Source of the DNA: Burkholderia cenocepacia
GTDB lineage: Bacteria; Pseudomonadota; Gammaproteobacteria; Burkholderiales; Burkholderiaceae
DNA length: 64,000 nt
Assembly (NCBI RefSeq): GCF_014211915.1
Contig: NZ_CP060039.1
Location: forward strand, 434,001-498,000
Direction: 5' to 3'
Notes under the pieces: model-generated
Databases searched by the model: none
Seen by the model: the letters and a program-made list of their open reading frames with translations, nothing else
Told to the model about the DNA's origin: nothing
In this document: positions 10,426 through 18,539 of the stretch, one piece after another
How the letters are laid out: every line of letters begins with the position of its first letter
Numbering within the stretch: the stretch's first letter is position 1
Made by a program: the position numbers and the translations under genes

Positions 10426-11847
10426 ATGTCGAAAACGCCACACGAGGCGCCCGCACTCACCGCTCACGAGGATCACCCCGGCTGGCGCGCCTATCTGAAC
10501 ACGCACATGCTGATCTGCGTGTTCCTGGGCTTCACGTCGGGGCTGCCCCTCTTCACGCTCGTCTACCTCGTGCAGGCATGGCTGCGCTCCGAGGGCGTGA
10601 ACCTGAAGGAAATCGGCCTGTTCGCGCTGATCCAGTTCCCGTATACGTGGAAGTTCCTGTGGGCGCCGCTGATGGACCGCTACATCCCGCGCCTGCCCGG
10701 CTGGCGGCCGGGCCGCCGGCGCGGCTGGCTGCTGCTCACGCAGCTGCTGGTCGCCGGCGCGATCGCCGCGCTCGGCTTCGTGTCGCCGCGCGACTCGATC
10801 TGGACGGTCGCCGCACTCACCACGCTCGTCGCGTTCTTCGGCGCGAGCGCCGACATCGTGATCGACGCGTATCGCCGCGAGTTGCTGCGCGACACCGAGC
10901 AGGGCCTCGGCAACGCGGTGCACGTGAACGCGTACAAGCTCGCCGCGCTGATCCCCGGCTCGCTCGCGCTGATCCTGTCCGACCACCTGCCGTGGGACGC
11001 GGTATTCGCGATCACCGGCGCGTTCATGCTGCCGGGCATCCTGATGACGCTCGTCGTGCGCGAGCCGGAAGTGGTCGGCACGCCGCCGCGCAACCTGCGC
11101 GACGCGATCGTGCTGCCGTTCCGCGAATTCATCCAGCGCGACGGCTGGGCCGGCGCGCTGCTCGTCATCGCGTTCATCTTCCTGTTCAAGATCGGCGACA
11201 CGATGGCGACCACGCTGTCGACATCGTTCTTCCTCGACATCGGCTTCTCGCGCACCGAGATCGGCATCGTCGCGAAAACCACCGCGCTCGTCGCGAGCGT
11301 CGCCGGCGGCATCATCGGCGGCATCTGGCTCGTGAAGATCGGCATCGGCCGCGGGCTGTGGATCTTCGGCGCGCTGCAGATGGTGTCGACGCTCGGCTTC
11401 GCGTGGCTCGCGCAGCTCGGCCCCGGCTCGCCGGTGCTCGCGGTGCTGTACGACTTCACGGTTGCGGCCAGCCACGCGCTCGCGTCGTTCATGTCGGTGT
11501 TCGGTATCGAGATCACGCCGAAGCTGAGCCCGATGACGGTCGCGCTCGCGCTCGTCTACGGCTTCGAAACCTTCACGACCGGCCTGACGATGGCCGCGTT
11601 CGTCGCATATATCGCGAGCACGACCGACCCGCGCTACACGGCCACGCAGTTCGCGCTGTTCACGAGCCTCGCGTCGGTGCCGCGTACGCTCGCATCGGCC
11701 GCGAGCGGCTTCGTCGTCGCGAAGATCGGCTGGTACGACTATTTCATCGTGTGCACCGCGCTCGCGGTTCCCGGCATGCTGCTGCTGTTCAGGATCGCGC
11801 CATGGAACGGTGCCGCGCGCGACGGCGAGGCGAGCCGTGCGCGGTAA
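10426..11847 (+). CDS. ampG: AmpG muropeptide permease (MFS)
   Basis: 473 aa inner-membrane protein with about 12-14 hydrophobic segments. It begins with a cytosolic tail and then LICVFLGFTSGLPLFTLVYLVQ. The segments KFLWAPLMDRY and FFGASADIVIDAYRRE are hallmarks of AmpG, which imports anhydromuropeptides for cell-wall recycling and links to beta-lactamase induction. It stands 116 bases after metW, and its end overlaps the following gene by 11 bases if the GTG start at 11837 is used. Confidence 0.92.
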   Translation: MSKTPHEAPALTAHEDHPGWRAYLNTHMLICVFLGFTSGLPLFTLVYLVQAWLRSEGVNLKEIGLFALIQFPYTWKFLWAPLMDRYIPRLPGWRPGRRRGWLLLTQLLVAGAIAALGFVSPRDSIWTVAALTTLVAFFGASADIVIDAYRRELLRDTEQGLGNAVHVNAYKLAALIPGSLALILSDHLPWDAVFAITGAFMLPGILMTLVVREPEVVGTPPRNLRDAIVLPFREFIQRDGWAGALLVIAFIFLFKIGDTMATTLSTSFFLDIGFSRTEIGIVAKTTALVASVAGGIIGGIWLVKIGIGRGLWIFGALQMVSTLGFAWLAQLGPGSPVLAVLYDFTVAASHALASFMSVFGIEITPKLSPMTVALALVYGFETFTTGLTMAAFVAYIASTTDPRYTATQFALFTSLASVPRTLASAASGFVVAKIGWYDYFIVCTALAVPGMLLLFRIAPWNGAARDGEASRAR

Positions 11848-12889
11848 CCGCCTGCATCGTCTCGCGCGCGTGACAGCTGCGTTGAGCGTCGGCGCCGCGG
11901 CATTCACCGCGACGAGTGCGCACGCGACCGACATCGGCGCGACGGCTGCGGGCTCCGCACCGGCCGCCGCGCAGGCGACGCCGCCCACCCCCGCCACGTC
12001 TGCCGCGCCCGTCCCGCCGTCTGCCGCCGAAGGCGCGCAGCCGACCGGCGCCGCGGTGCCGGCGAAGGCCTATACGCCGACGCCGCAGCAGGTCCGCTAC
12101 GGCAACGCGATCGCGTTCCGCACGCTGATCCCGTCGCCGCTGCTCGAGCAGCTCACCGCGAACGAATACGCGCAGATCGTACAGACGGCCGCCGACAGCA
12201 ACCGCCTGCTGAGCGCGAACCAGCCGCGCGTGAAACGCCTGCGCGCGATCGTCGCGAAGCTCGCGCCGTATTCGGTGAAGTGGAACGACCGCGTGAAAAG
12301 CTGGGCGTGGGACGTCAACGCGATCCGCTCGCGCGATATCCGCCTGACCTGCCTGCCGGGCGGCAAGGTGCTGGTGTACGGCGGCATGCTCGACCGCGTG
12401 CGCCTGAACGACGACGAACTCGGCGTGCTGCTCGCGCACGGCATCGCGCATGCGCTGCGCGAACACGCGCGCAGCAACTTCAGCGTGACCTCGCAGACGT
12501 CGCTGCGCGCGGCCGCGCTGCCGCCGCTGTTCGGCGTCGGCGATCCGCTGCCGCAGGCGCTGAATCTCGGCGAGCGTCTGCAGTCGCTCCACTACGATCC
12601 GACCGACGAAACCGAAGCCGACGTGATCGGCGGCGACATCGCCGCACGCGCGGGCTTCGATCCGCGCGCGGCAATCACGCTGTGGGACAAGCTCGCGGTC
12701 GCGACGCGCGCGAACAAGGCGTCGGGCTTCATCTACACGCACCCGTACAGCGCCGCGCGCCGCCAGGATCTGCTGAACCGGCTGCCGGACCTGATGCCGC
12801 TGTACGCGAAGGCGACGGGCAAACGCGTCGAATCGCTGCCCGACTATGCGGGCATCAGCGCGCAGCGGCGCAAGATCGTGCGGCGCTGA
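11837..12889 (+). CDS. Exported M48-family metallopeptidase-like protein with altered HExxH
   Basis: About 350 aa. The GTG start at 11837 gives a signal peptide (RGNRLHRLARVTAALSVGAAAFTATSAHA), then an Ala/Pro-rich linker to about residue 80. The globular part is like the M48 periplasmic proteases (LoiP/YcaL/BepA class), with LPGGKVLVYGGML and DDELGVLLAHGIAHALREHAR. The zinc motif reads HGIAH, so the catalytic Glu is Gly, while the third-ligand region DETEADVIGGDIAARAGFDP is kept. It may bind metal without hydrolysis or work as a chaperone-like pseudoenzyme. A longer ATG start at 11810 would place Arg-rich residues before the signal. Confidence 0.8.
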   Translation: MRGNRLHRLARVTAALSVGAAAFTATSAHATDIGATAAGSAPAAAQATPPTPATSAAPVPPSAAEGAQPTGAAVPAKAYTPTPQQVRYGNAIAFRTLIPSPLLEQLTANEYAQIVQTAADSNRLLSANQPRVKRLRAIVAKLAPYSVKWNDRVKSWAWDVNAIRSRDIRLTCLPGGKVLVYGGMLDRVRLNDDELGVLLAHGIAHALREHARSNFSVTSQTSLRAAALPPLFGVGDPLPQALNLGERLQSLHYDPTDETEADVIGGDIAARAGFDPRAAITLWDKLAVATRANKASGFIYTHPYSAARRQDLLNRLPDLMPLYAKATGKRVESLPDYAGISAQRRKIVRR

Positions 12890-12912
12890 GCCACCGCGCG
12901 AGACCCGGGACA

Positions 12913-13857
12913 CTATGCGTGCGCATCGGCCATCGCCGGGCGCACCCCGCTGTCACGCATCCAGCGCACGTCATCCGCGGGGCTGCGGCCGAACAGCCGC
13001 TTGAACTCGCGACTGAACTGCGACGCGCTCGCATAGCCGACCCGCGCGGCTGCCGCGCCGGCGCCCAGTCCGTCGCGCACCATCATCAGCCGCGCCTGGT
13101 GCAGCCGCGCCGTCTTCACGTACTGCATCGGCGACGTCGCCGTCACGTGCTTGAACTGCGCGTGAAACACCGCGAGGCTCATCCCCGCTTCGCGGGCAAG
13201 CGTCTCGACGTCGAGATCGGCCCTCAGCTCCGCATGGATGCGCCGCAGCGCCTTCGCGATGCGGCCGAAATGATGCTGCTGCACGAGCGCCGCGCGCATC
13301 GCGTCGCCCTGCTCGCCGGTCAGCACGCGATACGCGATCTCGCGCATGATCGCCGGCCCCAGCACGCGCGTGTCGTGCGGCGACGCGAGTGCTTCGAGCA
13401 ACCGCACGACCGCATCGGCCAGCGGTGCATCGAGCGGCGTCGAATAGACGCCGAGCGGCTCGCTGATCGCCGCGCCGAGCGTCTCGTCGAGCAGGATCGC
13501 GAGCTCGGCGATCACGGCGAGATCGACGCGGATCGAGATCGCGAGAAACGGCTCGTCCATGCTCGCGAAGGTTTCGCATTCGAACGGCAGCGGCACCGAC
13601 AGCACCAGGTACTGCTGCGCGTCGTACACGAACGAGCGGTCGCCGAGATAGCCGAGCTTGCGCCCCTGGCACACGACGATGATGCTCGGCTCGTACAGTA
13701 CGGGCATGCGCGGCGCGGGACGGCTCACGCGGAACAAGCGCACGCCGTCGAGCGCCGCGAGCGTGTCGCCCTCGTTCGGCGCGAGGCGCGTGTGCAGCTC
13801 GATCATCCGGCGCTGCACGCGGTCGCCCGAGTCGGCAAAAAGGGGCTGGAAGCTCAT
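12913..13857 (-). CDS. AraC-family transcriptional regulator
   Basis: 314 aa. The N-terminal half is an AraC_N-type cupin domain (RLFRVSRPAPRMPVLYEPSIIVVCQGRKLGYLGDRSF). The C-terminal half has two helix-turn-helix motifs (DVETLAREAGMSLAVFHAQFKHVT and AAARVGYASASQFSREFKRLFGRSP). The start is taken at ATG 13857; the longest reading frame would need a TTG at 13878. It is divergent from a zinc alcohol dehydrogenase across 225 bases, a common arrangement in which the regulator controls its neighbour. Confidence 0.88.
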   Translation of the reverse strand: MSFQPLFADSGDRVQRRMIELHTRLAPNEGDTLAALDGVRLFRVSRPAPRMPVLYEPSIIVVCQGRKLGYLGDRSFVYDAQQYLVLSVPLPFECETFASMDEPFLAISIRVDLAVIAELAILLDETLGAAISEPLGVYSTPLDAPLADAVVRLLEALASPHDTRVLGPAIMREIAYRVLTGEQGDAMRAALVQQHHFGRIAKALRRIHAELRADLDVETLAREAGMSLAVFHAQFKHVTATSPMQYVKTARLHQARLMMVRDGLGAGAAAARVGYASASQFSREFKRLFGRSPADDVRWMRDSGVRPAMADAHA

Positions 13858-14082
13858 CTGCGTGGTCCTGTCCGGCAAGAGAATCTGGCTCGCAATTTAG
13901 CACCTTGAACGCGTTTTGACGGGCGTTCGCGCGTAATTCAAGAGGAATAGGCAAATCTTCCAGACCTTCATGTATTTCGCCGCGGCGGTGCGCTCCTTAC
14001 GATAGGCGCCTGTCTCGCCGCATCGCCACATGATGCGACGGCAGTCTGTTTCGCCGGATGTTTCCGGACAAGGAGCCTTTGC

Positions 14083-15135
14083 ATGAGCACGACCTATGCC
14101 TACGCGGCGACCGATTCGCAATCGCCGCTCGCCCCGTTCGAATTCCAGCGTCGCGCGCTGCGCGACCTCGACGTCCAGATCGACGTCCTCTACTGCGGCG
14201 TCTGCCACTCCGACCTTCACCAGGCGCGCAACGAATGGCGCAACACGATCTACCCGGTCGTGCCCGGCCATGAAATCGTCGGCCGCGTGACCGCGACCGG
14301 CCCGCAGGTGTCGCGCTTCAAGGTCGGCGAGCTGGTCGGCGTCGGCTGTCTCGTCGATTCGTGCCGCACTTGCGCGAGCTGCGAAGAAGGCCTCGAGCAG
14401 TATTGCGAGAACGGCTTCGTCGGCACCTACAACGGCCAGGACCGCGTGACGGGCGACATCACGTACGGCGGCTATTCGACGCAGCTCGTCGTCGACGAGG
14501 CGTTCGTGCTGCGCGTGCCGGACACGCTCGACCCGGCCGGCGCGGCGCCGCTGCTGTGCGCGGGAATCACGACCTACTCGCCGCTGCGGCAGTGGAACGT
14601 CGGCCCCGGCAAGAAGGTCGGGATCGTCGGTCTCGGCGGCCTCGGCCACATGGGCGTGAAGCTGGCGCGCGCGATGGGCGCGCACGTCGTGCTGTTCACG
14701 ACGTCGCCGTCGAAGATCGAGGACGGCAAGCGGCTCGGCGCGCATGAAGTGGTGATCTCGAAGGACGAAGCGCAGATGAACGCGCACCTGAACAGCTTCG
14801 ACTTCATCCTGAACACGGTCGCCGCGCAGCACGACCTGAACCCGTTCCTGCACCTGCTCAAGCGCGACGGCACGATGACGCTCGTCGGTGCGCCTGAGCA
14901 CGACCATCCGTCGCCGCAGGTGTTCAACCTGATCTTCAAGCGCCGCCGCCTCGCGGGCTCGCTGATCGGCGGGATCGCGGAAACGCAGGAAATGCTCGAC
15001 TTCTGCGCGGAGCACGGGATCACGTCCGATATCGAGACGATTCCGATGCAGCAGATCAACGCCGCCTACGAGCGGATGCTGAAGAGCGACGTGAAGTACC
15101 GGTTCGTGATCGACATGGCGTCGATCAAGCAGTAA
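14083..15135 (+). CDS. Zinc-dependent NAD(P) alcohol dehydrogenase, YahK/cinnamyl-alcohol type
   Basis: 350 aa medium-chain dehydrogenase. Catalytic zinc ligands are in YCGVCHSDLHQ and PGHEIVGRV. The structural zinc cluster is CRTCASCEEGLEQYC. The Rossmann motif is VGIVGLGGLGHMGVKLARAMG, and the following TTSPSKIEDGKRLGA region suggests NADP preference, as in broad-range aldehyde reductases (YahK, AdhC-like). AAGGAG sits 7 bases before the ATG. It is divergent from the AraC gene. The physiological substrate is unknown; detoxifying aldehyde reduction is plausible. Confidence 0.9.
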   Translation: MSTTYAYAATDSQSPLAPFEFQRRALRDLDVQIDVLYCGVCHSDLHQARNEWRNTIYPVVPGHEIVGRVTATGPQVSRFKVGELVGVGCLVDSCRTCASCEEGLEQYCENGFVGTYNGQDRVTGDITYGGYSTQLVVDEAFVLRVPDTLDPAGAAPLLCAGITTYSPLRQWNVGPGKKVGIVGLGGLGHMGVKLARAMGAHVVLFTTSPSKIEDGKRLGAHEVVISKDEAQMNAHLNSFDFILNTVAAQHDLNPFLHLLKRDGTMTLVGAPEHDHPSPQVFNLIFKRRRLAGSLIGGIAETQEMLDFCAEHGITSDIETIPMQQINAAYERMLKSDVKYRFVIDMASIKQ

Positions 15136-15144
15136 GACCGGAGG

Positions 15145-15180
15145 CGTGCTTGCTTGGCCTTGAGCGGGCCTGCAAGCACG
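15145..15180. terminator. Hairpin between adh and the convergent T6SS-type operon
   Basis: CGTGCTTGC (15145-15153) pairs with GCAAGCACG (15172-15180) across an 18-base loop. There is no T tract on either side, so termination is only suggested by its position between convergent genes. Confidence 0.4.
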
Positions 15181-15235
15181 TCGAATGACGTCGCGGCACG
15201 ACGCGTCGATAGTGCCCGCGATCCCGACGGCACCG

Positions 15236-15958
15236 TCAGTCGCGATCCTGCAGCGAGAATTGAAACGGATTCTCCGGGGTGGTGAATTTAAGCCGGAACG
15301 ATTCGCGGGTTCGAGCAAAGCGGTGCCCCTCGAACGTGTAGTAATTGGCCAGCAATCCGGTCCGCACCGCATTCGCATCGTCGAACAGATAGCGATTCTT
15401 CGGAAAGGCAAGTTTCCCATCGCTCGTCACCACGACGGCCCGGCAGGACGAAAGCAGTCCGGGCAATTGCAGAAACGCAGGCTTGCGCGACAACGGATTC
15501 ACCACCATGAATACTTGCCGGTATCGGCTGGCCGCTTCACCCGACGCACTGCCATTACCTTCCACACAGATCAGCGGCGGATGGACATTGGCTCGTTCGG
15601 CGATGTATACGTCAGCCGAGTCCGGAAAAATGTCTGACGCGTACTCACCCGGAAATGCCTTCGCACGCGCAAACCGATACGTTCGACCGTTGACCACGAT
15701 ACGGTCCTGCCAGAGTTCGAGTGCGAGTGCCTTTTTCCCCAGCTCGGCGTGCAGCGCCGCGAACTCGCCTGGCTTTCCGGGGTACGCATAGAGCACGTGA
15801 GCACCGGGTATATTCGGGTCACCTTCCCGCTCAACCGACGTGCGAAATACCGGGTTTGGCCGTGCTGCATAGAATGCATCGTAGCCGTCATACGACGCGG
15901 CCGTGGCGTCGCGCGCCAAGACGAGCAATGCTACGGCCAATATCGTTACGATTTTCAT
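15236..15958 (-). CDS. Exported protein of unknown family; candidate immunity protein
   Basis: 240 aa starting with a clear signal peptide (MKIVTILAVALLVLARDATA-AS). I do not recognise the mature part. It contains YDGYDAFYAARPNPVF near the N-terminus, two Cys (LICVEGN and LLSSCRAV) that could form a disulfide, and a mixed-strand character. Its start overlaps the stop of the cell-wall hydrolase gene by four bases (ATGA). A periplasmic protein translated straight after a peptidoglycan-targeting toxin is the expected arrangement for a type VI immunity protein; that role is inference. It is less GC-rich than neighbouring core genes. Confidence 0.65.
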   Translation of the reverse strand: MKIVTILAVALLVLARDATAASYDGYDAFYAARPNPVFRTSVEREGDPNIPGAHVLYAYPGKPGEFAALHAELGKKALALELWQDRIVVNGRTYRFARAKAFPGEYASDIFPDSADVYIAERANVHPPLICVEGNGSASGEAASRYRQVFMVVNPLSRKPAFLQLPGLLSSCRAVVVTSDGKLAFPKNRYLFDDANAVRTGLLANYYTFEGHRFARTRESFRLKFTTPENPFQFSLQDRD

Positions 15959-16569
15959 CGATGAGCCTTGGCTCCCGTCGCCCGAAGATAGTCTGGATTG
16001 TATTTCCAGAAAATCGTACTCCCATGGGCCGCGGTCGATACCCATACCGAGTCATAGCGGCCTCGTTCAGCGCCGTCGACTGTCTTTCCGGTCCTCTTGT
16101 TCACCACCCTCCATCGTTTGATAAACAATCCCGGATTCTCCTGCACGTCGAAAATGTTGTGCGAAGGCGTCCCCCACTTGAATGTGTTTTTGACCTTAGG
16201 GTGTGATGCATACCTCGTCATAAAGTCACGGCCGTCCCACCAAAACGCACCATTCGATGGATCCGGACCTTCATTTGCCAAGGCTTTGCGTGCCCATTCG
16301 ACGGCCAATCGCATCCCGGCGTCAGCATCGAGCTGGTCGCCCTGCGTCGACATCAGCTTGTTGAAGCGCTGATTGTCACCATTCCAGGCATAGGCATAGT
16401 TTGGGTCTGCTGCACGCAGTTGCGATACGCTCATCCCACTCCATGCCCTGCACCTGTTTGCGACGGCAAAGGCGATGCCACCGATTTCGTTCGAATCATT
16501 TGCAACGGACGCTTCACCGTATGCGATTGCAGCAAGCAAACGCAGATCCTCACTGATTTCGTCACTCAT
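15955..16569 (-). CDS. SleB/CwlJ-like cell-wall hydrolase, probable T6SS effector
   Basis: 204 aa without a signal peptide. The N-terminus LLAAIAYGEASVANDSNEIGG, then FAVANRC, and later KALANEGPDPSNGAFWWDGRDF follow the order of conserved segments in the Hydrolase_2 (SleB/CwlJ) family; the Glu in YGEAS is the likely catalytic residue. Such enzymes cut peptidoglycan. A cytoplasmic-looking hydrolase encoded straight after PAAR-like proteins and before a secreted partner fits delivery by a type VI secretion system. No T6SS structural genes lie in the window, so it would rely on a system encoded elsewhere. The family match is moderate. Confidence 0.7.
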   Translation of the reverse strand: MSDEISEDLRLLAAIAYGEASVANDSNEIGGIAFAVANRCRAWSGMSVSQLRAADPNYAYAWNGDNQRFNKLMSTQGDQLDADAGMRLAVEWARKALANEGPDPSNGAFWWDGRDFMTRYASHPKVKNTFKWGTPSHNIFDVQENPGLFIKRWRVVNKRTGKTVDGAERGRYDSVWVSTAAHGSTIFWKYNPDYLRATGAKAHR

Positions 16570-17135
16570 CGCACGGCCCCGGTGCGCCAGACGACGACGG
16601 CAAGATCAGGGTGCGCTTGCATTGAGAACGACCGCGTTCTACCGTGTGCGAGAGGCGCGTTATCGATGAGCGTACGTCCATTGCTCTGCACCTTGTAGTT
16701 CATTCCGTCGACAGGTCTTCCAGAGACTGCATCAACGATCTCGAAAAAGTGCTCGACCTCTTCCTCCGAATCAGCGGATGTCCTGGCCACATTCGGCGCA
16801 ACCACATTCGCAACAGACAATTCTTCGTTGCTATATGTGGTCAGGAATATTCCTGGATTTGAGCCGGCGAGGACCCGATTCGCTTTGCACGGACAGAGCA
16901 CCAAGTCACCGTCAACGACAACGTTCCGCCCCTTTTCCGACATCCCTGCGCCGGTTCCGAATATTTTGAATGTCCCGTCGCAGTTGCCGCACGTCGCTTC
17001 GTCACCACTCAGCGCCACATGCTTTCCATCGTCGTAAATCGTCGACGAATATGCGAAGACGATTCCGCTCGTCGTTGTCGGGTCGCCGTGTCGAATCGCC
17101 GCCTTACGCACGGTGCCCTCCCGTACGAACCGCAT
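16566..17135 (-). CDS. PAAR-like spike protein
   Basis: 189 aa from the ATG at 17135; a longer in-frame start is rejected because it covers the upstream gene. Residues 1-95 form a PAAR-type domain: KAAIRHGDPTTTSGIVFAYSS, then VALSGDEATCGNCDG, GRNVVVDGDLVLCPC and ANRVLAGSNPGIF. CGNC and CPC could bind the metal at the spike tip. The C-terminal 90 residues (EVEHFFEIVDAVSGRPVDGMNYKV) look like a transthyretin or beta-sandwich extension. PAAR proteins cap the VgrG spike and carry effectors. It overlaps the gene before it by 32 bases and the effector after it by 4. Confidence 0.75.
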   Translation of the reverse strand: MRFVREGTVRKAAIRHGDPTTTSGIVFAYSSTIYDDGKHVALSGDEATCGNCDGTFKIFGTGAGMSEKGRNVVVDGDLVLCPCKANRVLAGSNPGIFLTTYSNEELSVANVVAPNVARTSADSEEEVEHFFEIVDAVSGRPVDGMNYKVQSNGRTLIDNAPLAHGRTRSFSMQAHPDLAVVVWRTGAVR

Positions 17136-17478
17136 CTGCCGATATTGGCGAATATGCCGAATCAAATAGTCCCGGGACCGCGTCGCCATCGCGAACGGTA
17201 ATGCCGAACGCGTTCTGCGCGGCCGTAACGATACGATCACCATTACTCAAATGCGACCCGACGAGTGCAACCGGTCGGTCCTCCCTCGTAACAACACCAC
17301 CGGCTCCGTCCATGATCGTGGACTCGGTACCATCCTCGTATGCAACGATATCGCTAACTGCTGCAAGCCTCGGATCCGTCGCATTGGTGGACACCCGCGC
17401 AACGCTCCCACCACGCTCGGTACGAGCGCCGATCCTTGCGAATAGATGCGTTGTTTCGTTAACTGCTTGCTTCGACAT
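17104..17478 (-). CDS. Short PAAR-like protein, first gene of the T6SS-type operon
   Basis: 124 aa, ATG at 17478 preceded by AAAGGAG. After MSKQAVNETTHLFARIGARTERGG come RVSTNATDP, VAYEDGTESTIMDGAG, then RPVALVGSHLSNGDRIVTAAQN, which resembles the repeated Gly-Asp turns of PAAR domains. Small proteins of this kind are found directly upstream of PAAR-effector genes in Burkholderia. It could be a second spike cap or an adaptor for the effector. The function is inferred from context and weak motif similarity. Confidence 0.55.
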   Translation of the reverse strand: MSKQAVNETTHLFARIGARTERGGSVARVSTNATDPRLAAVSDIVAYEDGTESTIMDGAGGVVTREDRPVALVGSHLSNGDRIVTAAQNAFGITVRDGDAVPGLFDSAYSPISADAVRTGGHRA

Positions 17479-17527
17479 GCCGAGTTCTCCTTTCTGAATG
17501 GATCGTCGCGGCCTGCGAATGACCACG

Positions 17528-17559
17528 ACGCGTGCTTCCCGCGCCCGGAAAGCACGCGT
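17528..17559. repeat. Inverted repeat upstream of the T6SS-type operon
   Basis: ACGCGTGCTT (17528-17537) and AAGCACGCGT (17550-17559), separated by 12 bases, lie 50-80 bases before the first PAAR-like gene. It could be an operator or a leader hairpin. Confidence 0.45.
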
Positions 17560-17652
17560 ACATCCGTCGAGCAGTCTCCACAAATCAAGGGGGCGTGAAT
17601 ATGGGATGTGTTCGAAAATGTGAGTCATCCTTGGATGAGCGACGCCACCAAA

Positions 17653-17688
17653 CGAAACGGGCCGCCTGTCGACAGGCGGCCCGTTTCG
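17653..17688 (-). terminator. Perfect 36-base palindrome, probable xth terminator
   Basis: Two 18-base perfectly complementary arms with no spacer, centred on GTCGAC at 17668-17673. On the minus strand it follows the xth stop by 37 bases and is trailed by GTTTGG, so it most likely terminates xth. It also marks the right edge of the less GC-rich T6SS-type segment. Confidence 0.65.
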
Positions 17689-17724
17689 CATCCGGCGGCT
17701 GCGCGCGCGGCGCAGCGCCGGCCA

Positions 17725-18498
17725 TCACTTCTGGTAGTCGTAGTCGATCGTCAGCGGCGCATGGTCGCTGAACTTGATGTCCTTGAAGATCGATGTGCTT
17801 TTCGCGGTCCCGGCCACGCCCGGGGTCGCGATCTGGTAATCGATCCGCCACCCGACGTTCTTCGCGTACGCCTGGCCGCGGTTGCTCCACCACGTGTACT
17901 GCTCGGGGCGCTGATCGAGCGTGCGGAACACGTCGACGTAGCCGACGTCGTCGAACAGCTTCGTGAGCCACTCGCGCTCTTCCGGCAGGCAGCCCGAGTT
18001 CTTCTGGTTGCTCTTCCAGTTCTTGATGTCGATTTCCTTGTGGACGATGTTCACGTCGCCGCACAGGATCACCTCGCGCTTCTTCTTCAGCGCCGCGAGG
18101 TGCGGCATGAATTCGGCCATGAAGCGGTACTTCGCCTGCTGGCGCTCCTCGCCGCTCGAACCGGACGGCACGTACACCGATACGACCGACAGCTTGCCGT
18201 AGCGTGCCTCGACGTAGCGCCCTTCGGGATCGAACTCGCTGCTGCCGAAACCGATGATCACGTCATCGGGCTCGCGGCGGCTGTACACGCCCGCGCCGCT
18301 GTAGCCCTTCTTCTCGGCGTGGTGGAAATAGCTCTTGAAGCCGTGCGGCTCGACGAATTCGGCCGGCAGGTCGTCGGCCGACACCTTGATTTCCTGCACG
18401 CATACGCAATCGGCGTTCTGTTCGCCGAGCCAGTCGAAGAAGCCCTTCTTCGCGGCGGAGCGGATGCCGTTCAGGTTGGCGGTAATCACTCGCATCAT
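17725..18498 (-). CDS. xth: Exodeoxyribonuclease III / AP endonuclease
   Basis: 257 aa of the exonuclease III family, which cleaves at abasic sites and removes 3' blocks in base-excision repair. Motifs: NLNGIRSAAKKG, the metal Glu in VQEIK, CGDVNIVHKEID, and the catalytic C-terminal FSDHAPLTIDY. The length matches the family. ppk2 lies directly upstream on the same strand, 41 bases away. Confidence 0.94.
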   Translation of the reverse strand: MMRVITANLNGIRSAAKKGFFDWLGEQNADCVCVQEIKVSADDLPAEFVEPHGFKSYFHHAEKKGYSGAGVYSRREPDDVIIGFGSSEFDPEGRYVEARYGKLSVVSVYVPSGSSGEERQQAKYRFMAEFMPHLAALKKKREVILCGDVNIVHKEIDIKNWKSNQKNSGCLPEEREWLTKLFDDVGYVDVFRTLDQRPEQYTWWSNRGQAYAKNVGWRIDYQIATPGVAGTAKSTSIFKDIKFSDHAPLTIDYDYQK

Positions 18499-18539
18499 GT
18501 CGGGTTCCGTTCAGTTCGATGTTTTTACAGGGGGGCAGC

